Positions 1 to 5,371 of a DNA stretch of 10,422 bases are shown here, piece by piece. The first letter of the stretch is position 1, and every line of letters begins with the position of its first letter. Below the pieces are notes generated by a model, which searched no databases, had not been told where the DNA came from, and saw nothing but the letters and a program-made list of their open reading frames with translations. Both the position numbers and the translations under genes were made by a program. This stretch comes from JBBQTU01 sp038213005. GTDB lineage: Bacteria; Planctomycetota; Phycisphaerae; Tepidisphaerales; Tepidisphaeraceae. The stretch spans positions 1 to 10,422 of the forward strand of contig JBBQTU010000155.1 of the NCBI GenBank assembly GCA_038213005.1, read 5' to 3'.

Positions 1-618
1 CAACGCCCGGTCGATCAATGAGTGAACGTCCATCATCACTAGTGAAATCTGCGATGAATAGCTCCTTTCCGAGACTTCCACCCGCGGGATATCTGGCAGA
101 TCCAGAATCGGGGTGTTTTCCAGAGATCGCGTGATCGCGGATGCAAAGATAACCCCTGCCAGGCGATGCGACTGCATGTCGCGGATCAACTGCCGCGCAC
201 TCTCGTTGTGCTCAAATCTTGGCCCATACTCAAAATAATAGAAACTGACGCTGCGGGCCTCGTCACGGTTGATCCGCCGACCTTCATTGCTCAGGGCCGT
301 ATAGTAATGCGTCCAAGCCGGCTGACTCGGATAGCTGGGAAAAACGATCGCATAGTGGCTCACATGAGGCGGGTTGGTCACGACAAACGTGCCGCCCCTT
401 CCCCGTGATTCAACGAAGCCGTCGGCCGTCAATTGATCCAGCGCCTGCTGCACCGTAACCGGACTCGCGGAAAAGCGATCGCCCAACTCCCGCCGAGTAG
501 GCAGGCGATCCGATGGCGCCAACTCGCCGCGCACGATCCGAGACCGAACCTCCTCAAGGATCGCATGCTGCTTCAACGCCGGCCGCCCACTCTTTTTTCG
601 CTCTACACCAACCAGCAT
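1..618 (-). CDS. GntR-family transcriptional regulator with LacI-like sensor domain (partial, 3' end outside window)
   Basis: An open frame runs without a stop from an ATG at 618 to the window edge, giving the first 206 residues. Residues about 18-80 form a GntR winged helix-turn-helix: LPTRRELGDRFSASPVTVQQ (39-58) is the recognition region, followed by the wing GRGGTFVV (73-80). From about residue 88 (HYAIVFP) the chain looks like the start of a LacI/periplasmic-binding-type sensor lobe, with a helix ESARQLIRDM (139-148) and then a strand GVIFAS (155-160). This fits the AraR-like layout, in which sugar or other small-ligand binding controls DNA binding. The ligand cannot be told from the sequence. 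The start has an AAAGG element six bases upstream and a promoter-like pair further up. The gene is divergent from the secreted protein at 1087, so that gene and its own promoter are possible targets. The regulator class is secure; the targets are inference. Confidence 0.92.
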   Translation of the reverse strand, partial: MLVGVERKKSGRPALKQHAILEEVRSRIVRGELAPSDRLPTRRELGDRFSASPVTVQQALDQLTADGFVESRGRGGTFVVTNPPHVSHYAIVFPSYPSQPAWTHYYTALSNEGRRINRDEARSVSFYYFEYGPRFEHNESARQLIRDMQSHRLAGVIFASAITRSLENTPILDLPDIPRVEVSERSYSSQISLVMMDVHSLIDRAL

Positions 619-638
619 CTTATACCTTTCGAGCTTTC

Positions 639-651
639 TGATACGTAATCA
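639..651. promoter_or_regulatory. Near-palindromic operator candidate next to the regulator's -10
   Basis: TGATACGTAATCA is a palindrome centred on ACGT and broken by a single extra base. It sits between the -10 element and the start codon of the GntR regulator, where a bound repressor would block transcription initiation. GntR proteins bind short inverted repeats and often repress their own genes. The autoregulation is inferred from position only. Confidence 0.35.
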
Positions 652-678
652 TTATGCCAATAGGTGAATCAACTGCAA
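651..678 (-). promoter_or_regulatory. Sigma70-like promoter of the GntR regulator
   Basis: On the minus strand, TTGCAG (673-678) and CATAAT (651-656) are separated by 16 bases and lie about 33 bases upstream of the regulator's ATG at 618. They match the -35 and -10 consensus at 4 of 6 and 5 of 6 positions. This AT-richer stretch stands out from its GC-rich surroundings. It is called by eye. Confidence 0.5.
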
Positions 679-876
679 CATTTTTCTTTCAACTATTCGG
701 CCGGTCACAGCCAACCGCCCCAGCCCGGACGCGCAACAACATCAACATCGGCAAGCGGCGTCGACCGCCCGAGACGCGCCACTCGCCATTCGCGAACGCG
801 CATGCCCCTCGGCGAAACTTGCGCACCTTACACCCTCAATCGCGCGTAAGTCCTTATCCCACAAGCCCCCGCGCTA

Positions 877-893
877 CCCCCCCACCCCCTCCC
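877..893 (-). other. Potential G-quadruplex tract (C-run on the plus strand)
   Basis: The plus strand carries C7-A-C5-T-C3, so the minus strand reads GGGAGGGGGTGGGGGGG. It can provide four G3 tracts with one- or two-base loops. It lies in the non-coding region between the divergent regulator and secreted-protein genes, about 260 bases upstream of the regulator's start on that gene's template-complementary side. Whether it folds in the cell is unknown. Confidence 0.4.
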
Positions 894-936
894 AGAACAA
901 CCCGCGCATCTGCCGCCTGGCTATCCTCTTCCCTTA

Positions 937-1022
937 GTCGCGCAGTTTACCCGCCGCTGCCTGCCCGCCGTGGCGGGGCGGGTCGCCTTCGTCGCGCAGT
1001 TTACCCGCCGCGGCGGGTCGCC
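937..1022. repeat. Two tandem hairpin-forming repeat units
   Basis: The 20-base sequence GTCGCGCAGTTTACCCGCCG occurs exactly at 937-956 and again at 991-1010. Each copy is followed by GGCGGGTCGCC (977-987 and 1012-1022). In the second unit the arms abut to give a perfect 16-base palindrome, ACCCGCCGCGGCGGGT, at 1003-1018. In the first unit the same 7-base arms (949-955 and 977-983) enclose a 21-base loop that itself holds a small CCCGC/GCGGG hairpin. The units therefore look like a duplication with a later insertion or deletion of about 20 bases. They lie just upstream of the promoter of the gene at 1087. The function is unknown; they may belong to a dispersed intergenic family in this genome. 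Confidence 0.7.
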
Positions 1023-1074
1023 CCGTCGTCGCACCCCCGCAATCACCTCGTGCCACACTCTCGCCCCCGGAAGG

Positions 1075-1080
1075 TATACT
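1075..1080 (+). promoter_or_regulatory. -10 element of the secreted-protein gene, very short leader
   Basis: TATACT, matching TATAAT at 5 of 6 positions, ends only six bases before the ATG at 1087. A transcript starting at the usual distance would begin at or within a base or two of the start codon, making the mRNA leaderless or nearly so. No convincing -35 is seen 16-18 bases upstream (TGCCAC at 1051-1056 is weak). Confidence 0.4.
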
Positions 1081-1086
1081 CCAGAT

Positions 1087-2241
1087 ATGAGACCCAGACG
1101 CGCCTATCTATTAGCCGTGGCCATCGCCCTGTGCCTCTCGCCGACCGGCCGTGCGGCCGACGCCCCCCCGCCCCCCGCCGAAGCCAAGCTGCGGATTGCC
1201 GTCTTCCCCTTCGGCGGCGACGCACCGGCCGACCTCCGCGACCGAACCGCCTTCTCCTTCCGCGCCAAACTCGACCGGCAAGGCGCCTTCGACGTCATCG
1301 ATGGCCCTCGAATGCAGGATGTCGCGAGCGAGACCCAAACCGCCGCCGACTTCGCGACCACACTCAACTCCCTCAAGCCCCCCGCCGACGCCGTGAACGC
1401 CGACATTCTCATCTGGGGAGAACTCACCAGGCAGCCCGACGGCTCCACGAAGCTGCGAATCCATCTCGCCGACCGCCGCCCGGGCGGGGAGACCAAAGAC
1501 GTCGAAAAGCCCATCAAGGAGCCCACCGACCTGCGGTTTGCCGTCGAAGAGACACTCGCCGTCCTCCCTCAGGTCGCCCGCTTTGAGCATCCCACCGAAC
1601 AAGCCGTCCAGCACGACCCAACCGCCGAAGCGCTGTGGAAGACGAACCCCAACCTCGTCACCAACGGCGACTTCTCCCAGCCCGGCAAGTGGCAAGCCCT
1701 CTACCAGGCCGAAAAATACGAGGTCGCCGCGCAGGATCAACCGCCAGAGGTGGACAAGGTCGTGATCCAGCGACTGACCCAAGCCGGCGCCACCAACAGC
1801 GTCCTGGCGATGAAACTGTCCAGGACGTGTGCTGAGAACAACGGGATGGCGTGCCTGTCGGAGGCTATCAAGATCGAGCCCAGGACGCGATATCGCCTCA
1901 GCTTCCGCTACAAGAGCGACGGCCCTGTGCTGCACGTGTTCGTCAAAGGCTACACACTGTTTCCCGACATCACCGGCGAGCTTGTTGAGCGGGAAATCTA
2001 CCGCCGACAGGTACCCGTGACCGGCGGTACCGCCGGTCAGTGGATCACGATCGAGGATGACCTCAACCCGCAGCACGTGCAGTACGCCGTGCAGACGCTT
2101 CGCATCGATCTCTACGCCTACCTGACGCCGGGCACTGTGATGTTTGACAACGTGGTGCTCAAGGCCGTCGGCCAGCCGACGCGGGACGCGAAGGATGCCG
2201 CCATCAAGGCAGCCGCCACCCGGCCACGATCAGCGAAATAG
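1087..2241 (+). CDS. Secreted protein with TolB-N/CsgG-like domain and carbohydrate-binding-like domain
   Basis: The gene encodes 384 residues. An Arg-rich start (MRPRR) and a hydrophobic segment at 6-18 make a signal peptide, with likely cleavage near GRAADA (21-26). IALC at 13-16 only poorly resembles a lipobox because the -1 residue is Leu. Residues about 34-165 resemble the alpha/beta fold of TolB-N, CsgG and LpoB: strand LRIAVFPF (35-42), then FDVIDGPRM (68-76), then ADILIWGEL (105-113). Residues about 186-362 look like a galactose-binding-type beta-sandwich as in CBM4/9 modules, opening with NLVTNGDFSQPGKW (189-202) and closing with VMFDNVVL (351-358). An envelope or polysaccharide-contact role is inferred; no enzyme motif is seen. 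The start at 1087 is preferred over an in-frame upstream ATG because it opens the signal peptide. The gene ends 32 bases from the convergent ispE stop. Domain assignments are by eye. Confidence 0.83.
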   Translation: MRPRRAYLLAVAIALCLSPTGRAADAPPPPAEAKLRIAVFPFGGDAPADLRDRTAFSFRAKLDRQGAFDVIDGPRMQDVASETQTAADFATTLNSLKPPADAVNADILIWGELTRQPDGSTKLRIHLADRRPGGETKDVEKPIKEPTDLRFAVEETLAVLPQVARFEHPTEQAVQHDPTAEALWKTNPNLVTNGDFSQPGKWQALYQAEKYEVAAQDQPPEVDKVVIQRLTQAGATNSVLAMKLSRTCAENNGMACLSEAIKIEPRTRYRLSFRYKSDGPVLHVFVKGYTLFPDITGELVEREIYRRQVPVTGGTAGQWITIEDDLNPQHVQYAVQTLRIDLYAYLTPGTVMFDNVVLKAVGQPTRDAKDAAIKAAATRPRSAK

Positions 2242-2273
2242 GCGGCGACGCCAAATGCCTGCGCTCGGCCGCG

Positions 2274-3137
2274 TCAGGTCATCGATTCAGCGCCCAGTCG
2301 CACCGCGTGCGCGGGCATCGCAAACCACTCCGTCACGGCGCAAGCCGCATCGACCGCGTCGGCCTCGACATCAAAGAGGCTAAAGAGGCTCGCGCCGCTG
2401 CCACTCATCCGGACCGGCCGGCCGATATGTGCCTCGACTGCCTCGCGGAGTTTGCCCAGATCCGGCCGCAGCGCGAATGCCGCAAGCTCAAGGTCATTGA
2501 CCAGTTGCGGCAGCAACCCGTCAGCACCGAGGTCTGCGAGATGCTCCATCGGCGGCAATGAGTCCAGGTCCGTGCCCTTGTTCATCAGATCAAGCTGCCG
2601 ATACACCTGTGGCGTCGGCATCGAGATCGGCGGCAACACCAGCACGATCCACTGGCAGCGCGGCGAGGGAAACGCAGTGATCAGCTCGCCCCGCCCGCGA
2701 CAGATGGCACTGGGAAGGTTCAGGAAAAACGGAACGTCGCTGCCAAGTCTCGCCGCAAGGCCGCACAGAACCTCGTGCGTCAGGTTGCACCGCCAAAGCT
2801 CGCTCAGCCCGAGCAGCGTCGTAGCGGCGTTGCTACTGCCCCCGCCAAGGCCCGCGCCCATCGGGATGCGCTTCTGCAGGCGGATCATCGCGCCCTCTCG
2901 CGAACCGGCCGCCTCACGCAGAATATTCGCGGCCTTGATGATCAGGTTGCTCTGATCGACAGCCAGTTGAGGCTGGTCGCAGGTCAGCACGAGCCGGCCG
3001 TCATCAGCGGGCTCAAACGCAAGCGTGTCGTGGAGTCCGGTTGACGCGAACCAGGAGACCAGCGAGTGGTACCCATCGCCCCGTCGAGGACCCACGCGTA
3101 GAAAGAGATTGACCTTGGCCGGCGAAATACGCTGCAT
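2274..3137 (-). CDS. ispE: 4-diphosphocytidyl-2-C-methyl-D-erythritol kinase
   Basis: IspE is the GHMP-superfamily kinase that phosphorylates the 2-hydroxyl of CDP-methylerythritol with ATP, the fourth step of the MEP (non-mevalonate) route to IPP and DMAPP in the cytosol. The 287-residue length fits the family (E. coli 283). Visible landmarks are SPAKVNLFL (5-13) with the catalytic-site Lys8 and Asn10, DGYH (21-24), the ATP-binding glycine loop PMGAGLGGGSSNAA (92-105), LGSDVPFF (131-138) with the catalytic Asp134, the GRGE segment (148-151), NDLE (214-217), and the C-terminal SGSGAS motif (245-250). All key residues are present, so the enzyme should be active. The gene stands alone: convergent with the secreted-protein gene on one side and divergent from the YbaK-type gene on the other. 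The first ATG is used; AGGG lies only two bases before it. Confidence 0.96.
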   Translation of the reverse strand: MQRISPAKVNLFLRVGPRRGDGYHSLVSWFASTGLHDTLAFEPADDGRLVLTCDQPQLAVDQSNLIIKAANILREAAGSREGAMIRLQKRIPMGAGLGGGSSNAATTLLGLSELWRCNLTHEVLCGLAARLGSDVPFFLNLPSAICRGRGELITAFPSPRCQWIVLVLPPISMPTPQVYRQLDLMNKGTDLDSLPPMEHLADLGADGLLPQLVNDLELAAFALRPDLGKLREAVEAHIGRPVRMSGSGASLFSLFDVEADAVDAACAVTEWFAMPAHAVRLGAESMT

Positions 3138-3146
3138 GCCCTGAGG

Positions 3147-3174
3147 TATGTAACCGACGGGCCCGGTCCGTCAA
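3147..3174 (-). promoter_or_regulatory. Probable ispE promoter
   Basis: On the minus strand, TTGACG (3169-3174) matches the -35 consensus at 5 of 6 positions. After a 16-base spacer it is followed by TACATA (3147-3152), a weak -10. The -10 ends nine bases before the ispE ATG at 3137, so the transcript leader would be only a few bases long. This agrees with the lack of a well-spaced Shine-Dalgarno sequence. Confidence 0.4.
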
Positions 3175-3229
3175 GGGATGCGGGCGATTTAGCCGAGCTG
3201 CCGAGGCGGCCGCCCCGTCGTGTGCCACC

Positions 3230-3235
3230 TATAAT
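3230..3235 (+). promoter_or_regulatory. -10 element of the YbaK-type deacylase gene
   Basis: This is a perfect TATAAT within CACCTATAAT (3226-3235). It lies 55 bases upstream of the ATG at 3291, leaving a leader of about 45-50 bases. No good -35 is seen at the usual spacing. The same ten bases recur at 4821-4830 upstream of another plus-strand gene. Confidence 0.5.
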
Positions 3236-3277
3236 CGGCTGTGTGATGAAATAGAGTGGATCGGGTCTCTTGTTATT

Positions 3278-3285
3278 AAGGGAGG
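3278..3285 (+). promoter_or_regulatory. Strong Shine-Dalgarno that fixes the start at 3291
   Basis: AAGGGAGG lies five bases upstream of the ATG at 3291. It is the strongest ribosome binding site in the window, and it sits after an alternative in-frame ATG at 3270, so it excludes the longer form. Confidence 0.8.
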
Positions 3286-3290
3286 CTCTC

Positions 3291-3749
3291 ATGACGCTGC
3301 AGGATTATCTCGATGAGATGGGCGTTCACTATCGCCTGACGTCTCATCCGACTTCGTACACGTCCCAGGACGTCGCCGCGCACGAGCACGTAGCCGGGCG
3401 GAAAGTCGTCAAGCCGGTGCTGGTTGATGCCGACGGGCAGACATATCTCTGCGCCTTGCCGGCGTCAGCCCGGATCGACATGGCGCAGCTTCGCCAGCAG
3501 ATCCATGCCAAGGATGTGCGACTGGTCGACGAGGACCGCCTCCGCGAGTGGTTCCCGGATTGTGAGGTCGGCGCCGAACCGCCCATCGGTCGGCTCTATG
3601 GCCTGCCCACGCTGATGGACGAGTCGCTCTTCCAGGATGACCAGGTGACGTTCCAGGCCGGAACCCACAACATGGCCGTCACCATGAGCATGGCCGACTA
3701 TCGCCGCGTGGCACAGCCGGAGATCGGCAACTTCAGCCGGCATCTCTAA
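3291..3749 (+). CDS. YbaK/EbsC-family aminoacyl-tRNA deacylase
   Basis: The protein has 152 residues and consists of one YbaK/ProRS-editing-like domain, which hydrolyses mischarged aminoacyl-tRNA in trans (Cys-tRNA(Pro) or Ala-tRNA(Pro), depending on subfamily). The conserved lysine is in RKVVKPVLV (Lys41, matching Lys46 of Haemophilus YbaK). The substrate-pocket loop is EVGAEPPIGRLYGLP (92-106), with DE (110-111) shortly after. The family often has G-G-x-x-P-x-G here, and AEPPIG is a reasonable variant. Start choice: AAGGGAGG (3278-3285) is an excellent Shine-Dalgarno sequence five bases before the ATG at 3291, which beats an in-frame ATG at 3270. The gene is divergent from ispE and convergent with the phosphoesterase. 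The substrate amino acid is not decided by the sequence. Confidence 0.92.
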   Translation: MTLQDYLDEMGVHYRLTSHPTSYTSQDVAAHEHVAGRKVVKPVLVDADGQTYLCALPASARIDMAQLRQQIHAKDVRLVDEDRLREWFPDCEVGAEPPIGRLYGLPTLMDESLFQDDQVTFQAGTHNMAVTMSMADYRRVAQPEIGNFSRHL

Positions 3750-3881
3750 GCCCTCAGGCAAGCCCGGGGCGTCGCGAGGAGGACCGAGGGAAGACTGCGC
3801 AATCGTCCAGCCTCGCGTCCGGGACTCAGCCGCCACGCACTGCCCAAGGCACAACTGGACTTGGACGCAAGCCAGCTGGCG

Positions 3882-4748
3882 TCAAGCTCGATGACCACTT
3901 CTGTGAGCGCTGCGCAACGTGATCTGGATTGCCTCGGGCGGGCAAAACATCCGTATCGGTATCTGGGAAAACCCCATCCCCCGACTGACCACCAGCCACG
4001 TGTCGCCGTATCGGTGTACGCCCTTGCAGTATCGCCGATGCATGGAGTCATGTCGCATCATCGCCCAGCCGCCCGGCCCGCAGATCTGCCCGCCGTGCGT
4101 GTGCCCGGCGAGATAGACATCCGCCTCCAGCGCATGCGTACGAGTCAGATGATCCGGAAAATGCCCCATGACAATCCGCGGCCGGCCTGCCTGCTTCGCG
4201 GCAAACCGCGAGCAGAAGTCAACCGGCAGGTGACATCGCAGCAGGCCCGGCAATCCGATCAACTCCAGTTCCGCTCCCGCCACGGAGACCACATCCCCTT
4301 CGCCGTCCAGCAGCCGCACCCCCAGCCCTGACATCTCCTGCCCCAGCCGGAAATTGTCGTGGTTCCCCAGGATCGAATACACACCCCGACGCGACGACAG
4401 CCCGCGCAGAAATCGCTTGACCAGCGGCATCGCCGGCCGATGGTCCCTCTTGTCTTCCACAAGGTCGCCCGTCAGCAGCACCAGATCGGGCGGATCGGCC
4501 GCCAGTTCGTCCAGCAAAAGCTGAAGGCCCTTTTCCCACCGGCGATGCAGATGCAGATCCGACACCTGCACGAGGCGTAACCCGGCGAGCTCCTCCGGCA
4601 GACCGGGCAGCGGCAGTTCGAGATGAACCCAGTCAAAGCTGGAGTACCCCATTGCCTGCAACCACGCCGTCCGGCGGTGAATCTTGCACCGCATCGTCAG
4701 ATCCCACGACGTGGGACGAACTGTAGTACTGATGTCTGACCGAGCCAT
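3882..4748 (-). CDS. Calcineurin-like metallophosphoesterase, YkuE-like
   Basis: The 288-residue protein carries the full set of di-metal phosphoesterase motifs: DLH (64-66), GDLVED (94-99), GNHDN (128-132), GH (195-196) and GHTHGGQ (215-221). The order, spacing and the C-terminal stretch SRGMGFSQIPIRMFCPPE (255-272) match the YkuE-like subgroup, whose members act on phosphodiester or pyrophosphate bonds of envelope lipids or related substrates. The exact substrate cannot be named. The segment ELPLPGLPEELAGLRLVQVS (44-63) is the usual lead-in to the first motif. No signal peptide, twin-arginine motif or membrane segment is seen, so a cytoplasmic or peripheral location is likely. The start at 4748 is chosen because GGAAG (4757-4761) lies eight bases upstream. 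An ATG at 4763 and a GTG at 4769 are in frame but lack such a site. The gene is divergent from the pair starting at 4889. Confidence 0.92.
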   Translation of the reverse strand: MARSDISTTVRPTSWDLTMRCKIHRRTAWLQAMGYSSFDWVHLELPLPGLPEELAGLRLVQVSDLHLHRRWEKGLQLLLDELAADPPDLVLLTGDLVEDKRDHRPAMPLVKRFLRGLSSRRGVYSILGNHDNFRLGQEMSGLGVRLLDGEGDVVSVAGAELELIGLPGLLRCHLPVDFCSRFAAKQAGRPRIVMGHFPDHLTRTHALEADVYLAGHTHGGQICGPGGWAMMRHDSMHRRYCKGVHRYGDTWLVVSRGMGFSQIPIRMFCPPEAIQITLRSAHRSGHRA

Positions 4749-4802
4749 GATAAAGGCTTCCATTACCACATTTTACCGATCCACCGCAAGTGTCTTTTTG
4801 CC

Positions 4803-4830
4803 TTGCAGCGATGCGGTGTTCACCTATAAT
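4803..4830 (+). promoter_or_regulatory. Promoter of the small-protein/HTH gene pair
   Basis: TTGCAG (4803-4808) and a perfect TATAAT (4825-4830) are separated by 16 bases. The -35 hexamer and spacer are the same as in the GntR promoter, and CACCTATAAT is shared with the deacylase promoter at 3226. Transcription would start near 4837, about 50 bases before the GTG at 4889. Confidence 0.6.
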
Positions 4831-4888
4831 GCGCTCCGACGGTCTATTGTAGGAGCCCCAGCCTCAATTTAGGCAGAAAGCGACAAGA

Positions 4889-5302
4889 GTGCGAAATCGC
4901 GCAGTGGTCATAGCCTTGTACGTTAACGCCGCGGTATTGATCGCTGGCGCATTGTACTTGGCCGCTGGCAATGTCTCGCTGATGCCCTCAGCCCTTGCAC
5001 AGCAGTCTCCGCCGCGAAACTCGCCTGCCGCAACCGCCGCGCTGTCCATGGTTCCGGTCCAGATGTCGGTAAACACCTGGGGCTGCTACGTGCTGGATGC
5101 GGATGCCCAGGCGTTGTGCGTCTATCAATATGTGCCCGGCGAGCGCGTCCTGCGGTTGCAGGCAGCCCGTAACATCGCGTACGATAGGAAATTGGGAGCG
5201 TTCAATACAGCGCCGCTCCCGCGTGAAGTGGCAGATCTCGTTCAGAAAGAGGCGACAGGCGGATCGTCAAGTCCGCCGGCCGGTGCCCCAGGAAAGGAGT
5301 GA
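4889..5302 (+). CDS. Small exported or membrane-anchored protein of unknown function
   Basis: The protein has 137 residues and starts at a GTG. Basic residues (MRNR) precede a hydrophobic helix at 5-26, and a possible cleavage site ALA-QQ follows at 35-38, so it is either secreted or held by an N-terminal anchor. The central part (about 59-108) is the only section with domain character. It contains NTWGCYVLDADAQALCVYQY (62-81), with two cysteines (Cys66, Cys77), followed by RVLRLQAARNIAYDRKL (86-102). The tail is Gly/Ser/Pro/Ala-rich and looks disordered. The ribosome binding site is weak. The HTH gene begins 69 bases downstream on the same strand with no terminator between, so the two are probably cotranscribed. 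I recognise no characterised family. The GTG is the only start that keeps the full signal segment. Confidence 0.72.
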   Translation: MRNRAVVIALYVNAAVLIAGALYLAAGNVSLMPSALAQQSPPRNSPAATAALSMVPVQMSVNTWGCYVLDADAQALCVYQYVPGERVLRLQAARNIAYDRKLGAFNTAPLPREVADLVQKEATGGSSSPPAGAPGKE

Positions 5303-5358
5303 CTGGTCTGCCTCGGTGAGCCGCGAGTGCTCATCGATCCGCAAACCTGTCACAGTTG

Positions 5359-5364
5359 AAGGAG
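5359..5364 (+). promoter_or_regulatory. Ribosome binding site of the HTH gene
   Basis: AAGGAG lies seven bases before the ATG at 5372. It confirms this start within the putative two-gene unit. Confidence 0.7.
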
Positions 5365-5371
5365 CGAAGCA

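Larger units (their letters stand above)
619..1086. other. Divergent intergenic region (468 bp)
   Basis: This region separates the minus-strand regulator from the plus-strand secreted-protein gene. It holds the regulator promoter (651-678), an operator candidate (639-651), a C-run with quadruplex potential (877-893), the tandem hairpin units (937-1022) and a -10 element (1075-1080). Between about 690 and 870 I see only GC-rich sequence with no recognisable element. Open frames across it encode Arg/Pro-rich strings without domain character, and I treat them as non-coding. Confidence 0.7.

Noticed and set aside
970..1086. N-terminal extension of the secreted protein to the ATG at 970
   Set aside because: It runs through the tandem hairpin repeat and would bury the signal peptide 39 residues from the start.
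654..1586. Long plus-strand open frame of 310 codons
   Set aside because: It encodes an Arg/Pro-rich string without domain character and overlaps the signal-peptide-bearing gene at 1087 in another frame. It is a GC-rich shadow.
1111..2076. Minus-strand open frame of 321 codons
   Set aside because: It lies antisense to the secreted-protein gene and has no recognisable domain. The opposite strand has a signal peptide and two fold-like regions.
3750..3881. Search for a terminator between the convergent deacylase and phosphoesterase genes
   Set aside because: Only short stems (for example GCCAGCTGGC at 3871-3880) without T-tracts are present, so I do not call a terminator.
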